A stretch of DNA of 64,000 bases, taken from the NCBI RefSeq assembly GCF_035222275.1, contig NC_085882.1, forward strand, positions 937,501-1,001,500, written 5' to 3'. How positions within the stretch are numbered: the first letter of the stretch is position 1; each line of letters begins with the position of its first letter. Of this stretch, positions 33,672 through 44,640 are shown piece after piece. Below the pieces are notes generated by a model that saw only the letters and a list, made by a program, of their open reading frames with translations, ran no database searches and was not told where the DNA came from. The position numbers and the translations under genes were made by a program. This DNA comes from Podospora bellae-mahoneyi (taxonomy: Eukaryota > Ascomycota > Sordariomycetes > Sordariales > Podosporaceae).

Positions 33672-34541
33672 CTACCTCCTCTCTGGCCACTCTATCTCCC
33701 CAATCCCACACCCCTTCTCAACACAAGCACTAACAGTATGACAATACCTCACCTTCCCCCCCTCCACCCTAAAAAGATGGCTATCTGGCATCGGCGCCTG
33801 TCCCTGCGTCCTATCCAACCCAGGAAAACCCATAAAAACATCCACCGCTCCCATCTCCTCATCAACCACATACCGTCTATACGGCACCTTGATCCCCCCC
33901 GGCATAACATGGATACAATCCTCCCCCTTCTTCGTCCCCCTAGCCGGCAATCCCCCCTCCAACCGATAGCAAGGCTCAGCATGCCACGGTACATCCCCTC
34001 TCCCTACATCCCCAAACCGATCAAAATACCAATCCCCCAGCTTCTGTATCTGTTCCCTCGATTCCCGCGCCGCCAGCGGAATAACATCCCATTTCTCCCC
34101 TTTATTCAGATCCAACGTCCCAGTCGCGTTAAAAAGCCAGTCCCCCTCGTCTGTAACCACCGATTCAATCAGGCTTATTCCCGTGACCGCTAGATTATCG
34201 GGTGTAGCCTGCCAGATAATCCGCGTGTGCAAAACATACGGATGTTCCTGCGTAGCGGCAATAATCTCAGTGACGGAAGCGCACTGCTCGACATCGTGTA
34301 TCGACCTGTGGAAGTCGGGATTGATGGGTGCGGCGAGGGAGGAGTGGGAGAGGTCGCCGAGGACGGCGTTGTTTTCGATGTAGAGGAAGTTGGGGGCGGA
34401 TCGGCCGAGGGTGGAGATGAAGGAGTGATTTCCTACGGTTTGGGCTTCCACGTAGGCGGCGGTGAGGGCTTTCAGGAGGGAGCGAGGGCAGGAGGCGCGG
34501 GCTCCTAGGAGGAGAAGGGTTAGTGGGAGGAGGAACTTCAT
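33672..34541 (-). CDS. Secreted DUF8021-type protein, 289 aa
   Basis: The frame runs from ATG 34541 (MKFLLPLTLLLLGARASC) to TAG 33672 with no intron. A classical signal peptide is followed by a mature part that begins PRSLLKALTAAYVEAQTVG. Typical blocks of the secreted fungal DUF8021 family are seen: FLYIENNAVLGDLSHSSLAA, HTRIIWQATPDNLAVTGISL, GDWLFNATGTLDLNKGEKWD and VDVFMGFPGLDRTQGQAPMP. Several Cys residues (CPR, QCAS, PCYR, EDCIH, YCHT, CVEKGC) suggest disulphides. The function of this family is unknown; proteins of this type are often found in culture secretomes. The frame extends upstream without an ATG of similar quality, so the signal-peptide Met is taken as the start. It converges on the plus-strand gene at 32193, 142 bp away. 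Confidence 0.85.
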   Translation of the reverse strand: MKFLLPLTLLLLGARASCPRSLLKALTAAYVEAQTVGNHSFISTLGRSAPNFLYIENNAVLGDLSHSSLAAPINPDFHRSIHDVEQCASVTEIIAATQEHPYVLHTRIIWQATPDNLAVTGISLIESVVTDEGDWLFNATGTLDLNKGEKWDVIPLAARESREQIQKLGDWYFDRFGDVGRGDVPWHAEPCYRLEGGLPARGTKKGEDCIHVMPGGIKVPYRRYVVDEEMGAVDVFMGFPGLDRTQGQAPMPDSHLFRVEGGKVRYCHTVSACVEKGCGIGEIEWPERR

Positions 34542-37340
34542 CGTGGTGGTGAGGAGGTTGGGTGGTGGAGGGTGAGGATTTTGGGGCGAAAGAGATGTTG
34601 GGGGTGATATACATACTGCCATCATAACCGGCGGTGTCACATCTGTCACCGAGTTGACACGCTTCGATTTCCAATGGTCATGGCTACGAGTCGCCTGGTA
34701 CTGTTTGGCATTGAGTGCTGGATGTCGTCGTTCAACGGCTAAACAAGTTGGGGAAAAGTGTGATTGGGTGGTTCCCCTCAGCAATTATACGTGGGAAGGA
34801 CCGAGTGTGTACCTGCATTCGACGGGTGCCACTTTTATTTCCTGTCACAATCCTCGGGTCAGACTTGAGTCTTCGTGCTCCATGCCATACTTCCCTCAGT
34901 CTTGTCAATGTCAATGTCACAATGTTTATCACGGCAGCTCAACGACTCCAGACTGGCTTTCCCAAATAGTGACTATTGAAGAAATATGAAAACTAGCTGT
35001 GGCTGTTGTACATGATAGAGAAAAAGAATGAAAACTAGCTATGGCTATTGTACAATAATAGTCACAGGAGTAAAGAGATACAATGCCTGACAATTGCACT
35101 GAAGAGGATATCACTATTTACAACACATCTGGCACGCCTAACCTGGCCCAATCTTCTTCCAAGCCCACATCCTTTTCCTCGCTCCGGCTGGTGGCCCCCT
35201 GTGCCAATCTCCCTCCCTCTGTCCCTCCTTACCACCCCACCACCAAAGCCCCTCATGGGCTTGTTGTCTCCGTGCGACATCTTTTCGTCGTTCTCGTCGG
35301 CCTCGTTGTTGTTGTTATTATTGTTGTTGTTGTTGTTGTTCAACGTTTGGGACACGTTGAAGCGGTTTGTCGAAGAACATTATGCAGCGAAAGGGACTCT
35401 TACCCCTCCACCTTCGCTCATGATTCCCATTCAACCAACCTGCCTGCCCAGCGACCCCTCTCAAGCCGAGATATGTCAAGGATGGCGGAACACTCATCCG
35501 TCCTTGGAAGATTGATAGTGATCCAGGGTTTCATGGGAAAGTTGTACACCTTGCCGTAGCTGCCGTCTCCTCAGCGAAACACGTGCTAAGGGTTGGGTGC
35601 GTCGGGCTTCTGGCGGTCGGCTTGAAAGCCGATCGCCGCTACCCTTGTAACCGGGCGACAGACTTCAGAATCCGGATCAGATGCCCTGTAGAGATATATA
35701 CCACCCGGCCTACCCTGTGAGTAGGATGTCCTTTTGGTTCCACAGGTCAAGACGATAGATGGCACGATGCCGAACAAGTCGACATGGAAGAAACGACCGG
35801 CAATGGATATGCCCCGACCGACCCATCGAATCCATGTCGTCATACAGCTGGTCGAGAACATGTTCACCGTAGCCTGGTCGTGCCAGCTTGTTCGACTGAA
35901 CACCATCGCCGTTAGCAAAATCATCGACACTCGGATCAAACAGGATGAAACTCACACTAGGTAAGCCGGGACACCTGGCTTGTGGGAAGTGTCTTGTGTC
36001 CTCCCCCCGGATGGGGGGGAACAATGCCAGAGTTGTAGAGGGACCTGCATAGGCCTGTTAGCCACCGCCTCGAACACCCAAATCAATCGAACAATGTTCT
36101 CACCTATTTTCTACATTCATTGCATGTAGAAATTTCGACAGCAGCTGCAGTAACGATATGTCTAGATCTGGGTTGAGACGAACTAGTCAGCCAATTGGAC
36201 GCGTTTGTTCGATTCAATAGTCGAATTGATGGGACGAGGGGTAGATGAAGCGACTCACAGGATAGGAATAGTCGATAATGATGCTAAGGATGGTAAAGAT
36301 GCAGTCATCCACCCTGGCTGCTTCTGGTTTTCCCGCGAGGACGGCTCCTGTGTCAGTCGAATGTTAGTTGTCGTCCAAACATAGATCGATGGAAAGGATC
36401 TGATGGTGCCGAGGTTGGAGGAACCATCATACGAGGGTGTGCTGTGGGCAACAGGATCATAGGAGGAGGGGAAATGAGAAAGGCCAGATGGATCTAAGAG
36501 GATGGGATAGCCGGGAGATGGGAATGCGCATACCTGTAGTTCTAACTGGTCTTGCTCGCTATGCTCGCAAGCGAGTGGTCGGTCAGGTCGGCGGCCCGGA
36601 GGAGTTGGTGGAGGGCTTGGACGTTTTTGAGGTAGGAGAGGATTGGCGGGAGAGATGGAAATAGAATTGATGGTAATGTGTACCCCTCGATGTCTGCAGG
36701 GGCTAGGTAGTCCAGGACCCCTCGCCATCTCTCGACGTGTGGCGGGGACTCGGCGGGCAGGGGGCTCTTCAACAACCGGGCATTCGGTCAACACGGCTCC
36801 GAGTGTGCGATGGGGGGCAGGCATCCTCTCAAGACGAGAGACTAAAGGGTGATTCAAGCACACCCAAGTATTCCTCCTAATTTCCAATGAATGCCTGATG
36901 AAGGTCTTTCAGATAAGAACGGTCTATACACATCTTTTCATCATGAAAACAAGCCATTCACTCGCATGTCATGTGAACAGCCACCTGAAAATCTATGGAC
37001 ATGCCCGATTTCTCACTGTAATTTCTCGCTGTTGGATACTCCACGATTCACTTCACACTGGGAGCTCTCATCTCAATTCCCATCACGACACGTATAATCA
37101 CATCACAGCATTCACAAATACCACTCGACCATCAAAACTTATGAAATATCTTGAATTTGAGCACACCAAAACACCAACCATCTAGGCCATGCATCTAAAG
37201 TACAAGATCCCCACAAAACGAAAGACAAACAAAAGAATAGTCAAAAACTATGTGCCCTCGCGAGCTGGTATCTATCTACTACACCCATACACCACCGCCC
37301 CCCAAAACTATCAATCATGCCTCCCAAAAATTCACATCGC
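34542..37340. other. Interval of 2.8 kb with only weak coding hints
   Basis: I could not build a gene here. Minus-strand segments look partly protein-like: 36542-36775 (GVLDYLAPADIEGYTLPSIL, then LSYLKNVQALHQLLRAADL) and 35710-36024 (FILFDPSVDDFANGDG). They lack a start, and I found no splice set that joins them. They may be exons of a small or decayed gene. A GTT/AAC microsatellite at 35305-35340 is listed separately. About 36,890-37,300 is AT-richer 3' flank of the HAD gene. Confidence 0.35.
35305..35340. repeat. (GTT)n microsatellite
   Basis: A trinucleotide run of GTT with two ATT interruptions covers about 36 bp. On the minus strand it would read as a run of Asn or Gln codons, but no gene is established around it. 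Confidence 0.85.
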
Positions 37341-38918
37341 TCAGTGAATAGCAGACTGATTCCCATGCAACACCGGATTCACCCGATCATCCCACTTAAA
37401 CTTGAAATCATCCCCCAACTGCTTCCTGCACGCCGCCGTCACCGCCTCCCAAACATTAGCAAACACCCCGAAATTAGCCGGGTTTTCCTCATCATTCTCC
37501 CCGCCCTGGAAAACACCCGTCCTGACCAGGCAAGTGTTCCACCCGTACATGTTTCCCCCCACAATATCCGACGCCGGGTTGTCACCAATCATGTAGATGT
37601 TCTCCGGGATCCTCTCCTCCCCGTGAAGGACGTCCATCCACGAGGCGATCACCTCGTCGGCGTACTTGTACGTCGCCAGCTCGGGCTTGCCATAGACCAC
37701 ACGCTCCAGATCGACGCCCGTGTGGGCTTTGTACATGGCCTCGAGCCCGATGCGGAACGCGCCCTGCGACATGCGAGGGTGGGGGTGCTCTGTCGGGCAG
37801 AGGAAGTCGCCCTGGGAGAAGTAGATGGGGATCCGCTGGGAGACGGGGTCCTTGGCTACGGTGCCGAGCCGGCCGTTCTCGCTGACAAGCAAATCCATGA
37901 TGATCTGCATGTCAGTGGCATAATCTCTCGAGTCGGAGAAGACCATGATGGCGTCAATGTTGACCTTGGAAAAGTCCCTCGGGCGGGCGGAGGCGCGCTC
38001 CTCGTCGGTGAAGACGCGGTAGGGGGCGATGGACTCGTCCCAGGCGACGATGTCGTTGGGGACGATGATGTCCTTGAAGCCGTACTGCTCGGCCACCTCG
38101 CGGCACTTGTACCCTTCACCGCCGACGACGAGAACGGTGTTGTAGTACTCGGCCAACGCGCGCATGGGGGTGTGCGACTGGATGAACTGCTCCGTGTTGA
38201 CGGGGTTCTGGAGGATCTTGGACAGCTGCTCTGTCCGGGCCAGCTCGGGCTTGCCGGAGCCGTTGGTGAGGAAGATGTGGGGGATCTTGATGCCGAGCTG
38301 GTTGTTGCCGTTGAGCATGTCGAGGACCATCTTGCCCTCAGGGATCAGGCGGTCACCGTGCACCAGGACACCGTCAATGTCAAACACAAAGGCCATGTTC
38401 TTGGCCAGCTTAACCTTGTCGGACTGGACGTCCTGGACCTGAGAAACCAGGATTTCTCTGGTGGGCTGGATTGGGGGCATGCCGGGGCGCTGGTTCTCCT
38501 TGGAGGCATTTCTCAGGGCCTCCTGGACATCGGGGAACGTGACGCTGCTCAAGCGAGACTGGCGCTTGGAGCGAGGGATGGGGAGGGCAGCACCGAACGA
38601 GTTGCGGGAAAGTCTCCGCTCCTTCTGCGATGGTGACACGGAGAGGTTGTGCATGTACTGGGAAGCATCGGCATCAGGCGACCTCAAGGCAGGCACCTCG
38701 ATGGTGTTGTGCGAACCTGGCGAGGTTGGGATGGCCATCTTGTTCTCGACGCTGGCCCAACTGCCATCTCTCCTGTTGCCATTCTGGAAGTGCTTGCTCC
38801 AGCTCTCCGTCTTTTTGTGTGTGAACTTGCTCTTTGGCTTGCCGGGAGAGTCGGGGGGTGTCTGGATGGACTTGGAAAAGTCGACGTCCTTGAACGCTGG
38901 GCCTCCTGCTCCGGACAT
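37341..38918 (-). CDS. HAD-superfamily hydrolase, CECR5/YKR070W-like, 525 aa
   Basis: A single frame runs from ATG 38918 (MSGAGGPAFKDVDFSK) to TGA 37341. HAD phosphatase motifs are in order. Motif I is FVFDIDGVLVHG with Asp180 and Asp182 as nucleophile and general acid. Motif II is IFLTNGSGKPE (about 213-224). Motif III Lys is in YGKPELATYKYA, and motif IV is YMIGDNPASDIVGGNMYGWN. The DxDGV form and the spacing between motifs II and III, where a C2-type cap sits, match the CECR5/yeast YKR070W group, whose yeast member is mitochondrial. The substrate is unknown. The first 165 residues are a Ser/Pro/Lys-rich extension with possible phosphorylation sites (RRLSRNSF, RQSRLSS) not found in a minimal HAD. 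The long open frame on the other strand is a codon-bias shadow. Confidence 0.92.
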   Translation of the reverse strand: MSGAGGPAFKDVDFSKSIQTPPDSPGKPKSKFTHKKTESWSKHFQNGNRRDGSWASVENKMAIPTSPGSHNTIEVPALRSPDADASQYMHNLSVSPSQKERRLSRNSFGAALPIPRSKRQSRLSSVTFPDVQEALRNASKENQRPGMPPIQPTREILVSQVQDVQSDKVKLAKNMAFVFDIDGVLVHGDRLIPEGKMVLDMLNGNNQLGIKIPHIFLTNGSGKPELARTEQLSKILQNPVNTEQFIQSHTPMRALAEYYNTVLVVGGEGYKCREVAEQYGFKDIIVPNDIVAWDESIAPYRVFTDEERASARPRDFSKVNIDAIMVFSDSRDYATDMQIIMDLLVSENGRLGTVAKDPVSQRIPIYFSQGDFLCPTEHPHPRMSQGAFRIGLEAMYKAHTGVDLERVVYGKPELATYKYADEVIASWMDVLHGEERIPENIYMIGDNPASDIVGGNMYGWNTCLVRTGVFQGGENDEENPANFGVFANVWEAVTAACRKQLGDDFKFKWDDRVNPVLHGNQSAIH

Positions 38919-40479
38919 GATGGGCGGTTCTGAAATTTAGTCGTAAGATGAAGAAAGAAGATAGATGGTAGATGTGCTTTGCATCAGAGTATCTCCAAAA
39001 GGCTTTGGTGAAACGGTTGGATGGAGAGGTAGACAAGATGTCGGCAATACTGAAACAGACCAGCCAGCCGTTGGGGAGAAGGGGAAAGCTCTTATATCGC
39101 CTCCACGACTACGCTGTCCTCCATCCGTACACCATCCTCGGCCGTCTGTTTCGATTTTCTCAACCGCGAGAACCGACCGGAGACGATCGTCGAACGGCGC
39201 CATGCTCGGTCATCCCAAGCCAAAACCCACCAAGATGTGCTCCAGTATGACGTCGTAAATGGAGATGTAGGTGAAAACTCTTGAGGGGATCTCCACAGGG
39301 GTCCAATGATGTAAGCTCTACGAGTGCCGAAGATGCGGTTTCTGAAACAGCGGAAGAAGACCCTGAGGACAGGATTGACGCATTGTTGTCTTTTGATCGG
39401 ATTCCCGACTCGTACGACCAAGCCATGACAAGCGGGTCTTGTATCCAGAGCGTATCCAGAGCGTATCCAGATGTCGCCGCCTGACTGGTGGGTGGCTGAG
39501 GGTGGCCACTGATAAGAGGGGATCTCGGAGGTTTGGCAGACGTTGTTGATGGTTGTTTGATGCTGACAACCCTGCGTGTCCCTGTGTGTTCCCCGTATCG
39601 ATGTTGTCATTGACTCCATCGCCGGCTCCATGGAAACCCGCAAAAATCAGGCGGGACAGCAGCGGGGCGGTCGGCGGGGCCCGGATCCGTGCTTGTGTTT
39701 GCCTCCGCGTCCCCGAACTTGATGTTAACGACCACGGCGCTCACGGCGGCCCCAAGAGCCGCGGCCAGGGTTCATGCCCGTAATTGTCCGTCCGGTGCGA
39801 CCCAACCGCACGGAAAATTGGGGTTACACCGCTAGGGAATGCTGAGGCTCCTTGCCGACATGACTCGGCTGGTTGCCGATCTAACCCCCCTCCATCATTT
39901 GTCGGGTCAGTGGTGGGAGCTTGTGAGATAGTGGGAAGATGGTGGGAAGCCGGCGGTGAGAAGATGTGAGATGGTCCTGAGTGGCTGGAGTTTGGAAAAG
40001 TTCTAGCGTCGCCGCGGCACTGTCATGCATTATGCCACTCATGTCACTCTTGTCAACTGCTTGTTTCTTCGTGTCCAAGACTCCAAAACAAGGCCGTGTG
40101 GAGCCCGTTGGATGACCATGCGTCACCTTGTGGAACCACATTAGCTGGAGGTAGGGGTCAGCAGTCGCCTCAGACTCGGAATTCTGGACATGTCACAGTG
40201 CAGTGTCAGCTTTCATCCGAACCAGCAAAAAAAAAAAGTTAAGGTGTTGAAGGGTCGCTTGTGAGGCGAAAATTCGCGCACGTGGGTGGTTCCAAGTCTG
40301 CGGGATGGACTGTCGCTGATTGGGATTTATTATTGTGCGCTGTCCCCTGGACCGAGTTGGACTCAGGGGGTACATGTAACTTCTTGAGCTTTGTTCGTTT
40401 CTTTTACTGTCAACTGTCAACACTCCAAAAGATCATGGGAGAGTATCTGAGACCATCACCGACAACAACAACGACAACC
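38919..40479. promoter_or_regulatory. 1.5-kb upstream region between divergent genes
   Basis: The HAD gene (minus) and the aldo/keto reductase (plus) start on opposite sides of this interval, so it should hold both promoters. No coding frame is convincing. An ATG at 40435 in frame with the reductase would add 15 residues. An 11-bp triplicate repeat sits at 39441-39471. Confidence 0.4.
39441..39471 (+). repeat. Three tandem copies of GTATCCAGAGC (last one partial)
   Basis: The 11-bp unit occurs at 39441-39451 and 39452-39462, followed by a partial third copy, GTATCCAGA. It lies in non-coding DNA upstream of two divergent genes; no function is known. Confidence 0.8.
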
Positions 40480-41442
40480 ATGGCATCCAAGACATACACC
40501 CTCAACAACGGCGTCAAGATCCCTGCAGTCGGCTTCGGCACCTTTGCCAACGAGGGAGCCAAGGGAGAAACCTACAGAGCCGTCACCAAGGCCCTCGAGG
40601 TGGGCTATCGACATCTCGACTGCGCGTGGTTCTACCTCAACGAAGACGAGGTTGGTGATGCAATCCAAGACTTCCTCGCCAAGAACCCTAGCGTTACGCG
40701 CAAGGACATCTTCATCTGCACCAAGGTCTGGAACCACCTCCACGAGCCCGAGGACGTCAAATGGAGCTTCCAAAACTCGTGCGAGAAGCTCAAGGTGGAC
40801 TACATTGATCTCTTCCTCGTGCACTGGCCCATCGCCGCCGAGAAGAACCCAGATCACACCGTTAAGATCGGGCCGGATGGGAAATACGTCATCAACAAGG
40901 AGCTGACCGAGAACCCGGAGCCAACATGGCGGGCGATGGAGGAGCTGGCCGACAGTGGCAAGGCGAGAGCCATTGGTGTGTCCAACTGGACGATTCCACG
41001 TCTTGAGCAGCTTCTCAAGCTTGCGCGCATCAAGCCGGCTGTCAACCAGATCGAGATTCACCCCTTCCTCCCCAACACGGAGCTCATCGAGTTCTGCTTC
41101 AAGAACGACATCTTGCCAGCGGCTTATTCACCGCTCGGCTCGCAGAACCAAGTGCCATCAACAGGAGAGACTGTCAGAGAGAACGCGGCTCTCAATGCGG
41201 TGGCAAAGCACAGCGGGCACAACCTCGCGCAGGTGTTACTTGCTTGGGGTCTTCGTAGGGGCTACATTGTGCTGCCCAAGAGTTCCACGCCGAGCCGCAT
41301 CGAAAGCAACTTTCAGATTCCCGAGCTGACCGACAAGGAGTTCAATGCTATTGAGGATGTTGCGAGGGGACGGCATGTGCGGTTTGTGAATATGAAGGAC
41401 ACGTTTGGTTATGACCTGTGGCCTGGCGAGAAGGAGCAATGA
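40480..41442 (+). CDS. Aldo/keto reductase, 320 aa
   Basis: The frame starts at ATG 40480 (ACAACCATGGC context, MASKTYTLNNGVKIPAVGFG) or at ATG 40435 (335 aa). I prefer 40480 because the sequence matches the family start there. The AKR catalytic tetrad is visible: Asp in GYRHLDCAWF, Tyr in WFYLNEDEVG, Lys in ICTKVWNH and His in LFLVHWP. The cofactor-binding C-terminal block VLPKSSTPSRIESNF is intact (Lys-Ser for the NADPH phosphate). Enzymes of this type reduce aldehydes and ketones, including sugars and glyceraldehyde, in the cytosol. No intron, no signal peptide. Length fits the family. Which sugar or aldehyde it prefers cannot be told. Confidence 0.93.
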   Translation: MASKTYTLNNGVKIPAVGFGTFANEGAKGETYRAVTKALEVGYRHLDCAWFYLNEDEVGDAIQDFLAKNPSVTRKDIFICTKVWNHLHEPEDVKWSFQNSCEKLKVDYIDLFLVHWPIAAEKNPDHTVKIGPDGKYVINKELTENPEPTWRAMEELADSGKARAIGVSNWTIPRLEQLLKLARIKPAVNQIEIHPFLPNTELIEFCFKNDILPAAYSPLGSQNQVPSTGETVRENAALNAVAKHSGHNLAQVLLAWGLRRGYIVLPKSSTPSRIESNFQIPELTDKEFNAIEDVARGRHVRFVNMKDTFGYDLWPGEKEQ

Positions 41443-41700
41443 TTGAAGCTGAGTATTTACGGTAGAAACCTGGGAAGCTGAGGTTGGATTGTGGAAAGCG
41501 AATTGATTTTTTTTTCGACCAAGAACTCACGACCAAGACCCTGTGCGGGGCCGAGGTCCCTTGAGGGGTTTAGCGGTCCCCTCAGCCTCCACGCAGTAAA
41601 GAAGGTAGTTATGTCAACATCGTGCTGTCTCTCACTCATTTCACTTTGTCAACTGCATCTTCCTCTCTTCTGCTCTCTCTCCAGCACTCACTCAACAAAC
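41443..41700. promoter_or_regulatory. Intergenic region before the cysteine-rich family
   Basis: Short 258-bp region between two plus-strand genes; contains a poly-T run at about 41505 and a pyrimidine-rich leader (TCTCTCACTCATTTCAC) just before the next start. Confidence 0.35.
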
Positions 41701-42540
41701 ATGCATTCCAGCACGGCAATCCTGCGCTTGTTGGCAGTCGCATCCGCCATTACTGGGGTAATATCTTCCCCTACCCCGGAAGACACTTCACAAGACACGG
41801 ATCTGTGGTACATCAACTACCACAGCGATGGATGGTTTTGCGTACGGCCTGATCGGTCCCGTATAGATTCTGGCACAGACTGGAACCCACCCTTTGGTTC
41901 GTCTGTTTCACCGTGAACCTAGAGATACTTATTACTCACACTTTCGTCTGCAGGAAACACCCTATGCCTTGACCAAGTTCGCACTTGCCAGGCCTTCTGC
42001 AGCACCAGAGGCGGTACCAGGGCCGGCGAGAACGTGTGTATATCCGATAACGAGGGCGAGGACGACCCGTCGCTGTCGATTAATTACTGCACTACGTGTA
42101 AATGCCAGGAAGACGCGGGTCCAAATCCCGTTGCTGAATATTCCGGCTCTCTTGCTCAGTACATGTGTCGTCGACTTGGGTTCCCCGACGACGTTTGCAA
42201 TACCAAGGTTGCCACCACCGCTTCTGGCTTCATTGCGAGCCCCATTACCTCCTCTTCAGTTGCATCCGCCACCGCCAGGTTGCCGAATGGAAGTCTCGAG
42301 GTCAGGCCTCTTCAAATCATCTCCGAGGTTGCCACATCAGCTGGGACCTCAAGCACGGCATCGAGCATGCCAGAATCAACTTTGGAGAGCCCAACCACCT
42401 CCCTTACCCGTCAGCCTGCGTCAACCGTGGAGCAAGCAAGTCAACCTTCGCCCACTGAGGAACCAGTTGTTGATTCTAGAGCGATGAAAACAGCAGCTGG
42501 GCTCGTTAGCGTTATTGTGGCGGCGGCAGTAGTGATTTAA
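41701..42540 (+). CDS. Cysteine-rich secreted, probably GPI-anchored protein, copy 1 (intact), 260 aa
   Basis: Exon 1 is 41701-41896 and exon 2 is 41954-42540, with a 57-bp phase-1 intron (GTTCGT...CAG). The product has a signal peptide (MHSSTAILRLLAVASAITGV). A cysteine-rich domain follows (GNTLCLDQVRTCQAFCSTRG, later CTTCKCQEDAG and YMCRRLGFPDDVC). Next is a Ser/Thr/Pro-rich stalk of about 100 residues, and a hydrophobic C-terminal tail (AAGLVSVIVAAAVVI). Signal, stalk and tail together suggest a GPI-anchored cell-wall or plasma-membrane protein. It is the first of three tandem relatives (see 42938 and 44409), with the same intron position and cysteine pattern. I do not recognise a named domain. 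Role unknown; surface display or host or environment interaction is a guess. Confidence 0.8.
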
Positions 42541-42937
42541 CTCGTCAGGGCAACTGCCGTTGTTCTTTTCACCATACATTCTCAAATACAAGGTCTTTTG
42601 CCCACAGCTGATGCCATTTCGGCATCTCGGTTCTCGTCGCGAGAATTGCTACGCCGTGTCAACGCCAAGTTTGAGGCTCAACCGCTACATCACGATGATT
42701 CGTCGCTCAACGAGGCTATCCCCTGGCGTCCCGCGCACAAGGCCTCTGCTGCGGAGCCAACGCGCCAAAGATCCATCTGTGGGCTGTAAGGGTGGGGATC
42801 CGATTCGATAGCTTCTTCTTAGCTATCGAATGAGTCTCCCACGATTGTCACCACAGAAAGCTGTATTTTTGGCGTCTTGCGCTTTCTTCTTTGAACCCCT
42901 TTTCGTCTCAGCACCATCGCTGTTCCGCCACATCAAG
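42541..42937. other. Spacer between copies 1 and 2
   Basis: About 400 bp of non-coding DNA. It holds a 16-bp near-perfect inverted pair, CGATAGCTTCTT/AGCTATCG, at about 42807-42828. No other feature was seen. Confidence 0.35.
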
Positions 42938-43840
42938 ATGCATTTCCCATCTGTCGCTGGCCTCGTGGCCGCCGTGTACGGGATTACCGGAGTATTTTCG
43001 GCCACCACATCGTTGGAACCTTTCGACTGAGATTCTTATGAGGCGGAGGGATGGACGTGTCTGACGCCCCCCAAGCGATCTCAACCTGGGAGAGGCAGCA
43101 TGAGCTTTGGTATGTTTGCCTTGTGTCTTGGTAACCTTGACGGTCGTTAACAAGTGCACCCGTCAGGAAACAACGTCTGCCCCAACCAGGTCTCAACATG
43201 CCAAGCATATTGCAGCACAAGAGGCGGCTCGGTAGACTGGAGAAACGGGTGTTTCTCCAACAATGATGGCTACGATAGCCCGTTTGAGTGGATCACCTAC
43301 TGCTTCATCTGCAGGTGCAAGGACGACAAGGACACCACGCCTGACCTAACGGTATATTATGGTTCGATCGAGCGCTACGTTTGCGAGCGGCAGGAGCAGA
43401 ATTGCTATTATGCCTACGGCCAATACGCGCAAAGCCCCCCCGAGGGGAAGTGCAAGATTTGTCCAGAGAGGGAGTATGTCTCGATGGCTCCTGGTGTTTC
43501 CACCAGACCGATCACTTCGCTGTCTTTTGCTACTGCGACTCGTGGAGTCGCGCCGGAGGACGCTACATCGACCACCGCAACTACGATCTCGACATCCACA
43601 TCTACGTCCCCGACAAACACCCTTGTGGTCCCGGGGGCTGGGGATGATTTGTGGAAAGCTCTTGACCCAGAGGGTTTTGTAGAGGCGGAAGAGACTTCGA
43701 CAACGCGTGGCGCGGGGCCTCAACCGACGGCTCTATCTACAGATGGCCTAGATATAGTAGTTGTGGTCAAGGACTCCGGCGCCGTGAAGCAGGCGGCTGG
43801 TGTGGGGGTGGCGGTTTTAGCGGCGGTGATGGCACTCTGA
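42938..43840 (+). pseudogene. Cysteine-rich secreted protein, copy 2, one in-frame stop
   Basis: Exon 1 is 42938-43109 and exon 2 is 43167-43840. The intron is again 57 bp and phase 1 (GTATGT...CAG), exactly as in copy 1. Signal peptide MHFPSVAGLVAAVYGITGVF, cysteine domain (GNNVCPNQVSTCQAYCSTRG, CFICRCKD, YVCERQEQNCYYA), Ser/Thr stalk and hydrophobic tail (VGVAVLAAVMAL) are all kept. The single problem is a TGA at 43028-43030, 30 codons after the start, between signal peptide and domain; the frame goes on correctly for 250 codons. The change may be a recent null allele, a sequencing error or, less likely, a read-through site. If read through, the product has 281 residues. I class it as a young pseudogene. 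Confidence 0.6.
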
Positions 43841-44408
43841 ACAGATCTGGGTTGCTATAGTTGTTTGAGAGAGTTTTGTAAGGGATGTCTGATATGGTGG
43901 TTGGGCTAGGCATCGCGTATCGGGGTGATGAGATCCAGCGCACAAGTTCCTGTGTCACGGTTCCAGACGCGGAAGATGCGGGGCCATGGAACGGACCAAT
44001 AGGACACCACTGTGTGGGGAGATCAAGGTATAGGCCAATCAACGGAGGACCGATGAACCCAGGGTGACCAGTCACGAGAGGACCGATGGACCGACGCACC
44101 ATGGTCGGTCCCACGGTCCACGAAGGTCACAGGTCTATATATACGGAGGAACTGGCTGGTGTAGATAGACAGTTCCGCAGTATGCAATTGATATAAGTCA
44201 CAATCCTTAGTATCTTAGCTATTGTGATTGAGACAAGCCATTTGTTGTACACTGTTTAGCTGTACCGAACCAGGATTGTTCAGAAGTGCCTTCAACCAAT
44301 ATCTCTTTCAGAGGTTCTGGATAGGGGTTCGTCATACATCCACGTCGTCAGCTTTCTGTCCCGTCTTCGCTCTCCCAAAATCACCTCTAACTCAAGCCCA
44401 GTTCCTTG
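43841..44408. other. Spacer between copies 2 and 3 with inverted motifs
   Basis: No gene. The segment 44030-44120 repeats GGACCGATG three times, with inverted forms (ACCATGGTCGGTCC...GGTCCACG) able to fold. Function unknown. Confidence 0.35.
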
Positions 44409-44604
44409 ATGTATCTCCCTCCCATCACAACCCTCCTAGCCATCACGCTCGGAGCCATCGGGGCATGCTCCCAAAACGACACCTGGTGGACCACGGCAGT
44501 ACGCGACCAAGCAATGAATTCTTCAATTATTTTCCCCCGCCCTACCCGTGAAGGTATTGGGTATTTTGGCTTGTTCTTTGTCACCCCCATACCTAAGGTA
44601 CTTA

Positions 44605-44640
44605 ACGTATATTATAAGCGAGTCGTACACTCTCCACCAC
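44605..44640 (+). repeat. Left terminal inverted repeat of the pogo/Fot1 element (36 bp)
   Basis: Begins ACGTATATTATAAGCGAGTC directly after TA and ends TCTCCACCAC. It matches the reverse complement of the right end with one mismatch once the extra 17-bp unit there is ignored. Confidence 0.85.

Noticed and set aside
35062-36887. Possible multi-exon minus-strand gene with an Asn tract and Leu-rich pieces
   Set aside because: Pieces are in different frames, starts are missing, and no splice set closed the frame.
37317-38636. 439-residue open frame on the plus strand opposite the HAD gene
   Set aside because: It is the shadow of a strongly G/C-biased third codon position in the HAD gene; no motif and no ATG-based structure.
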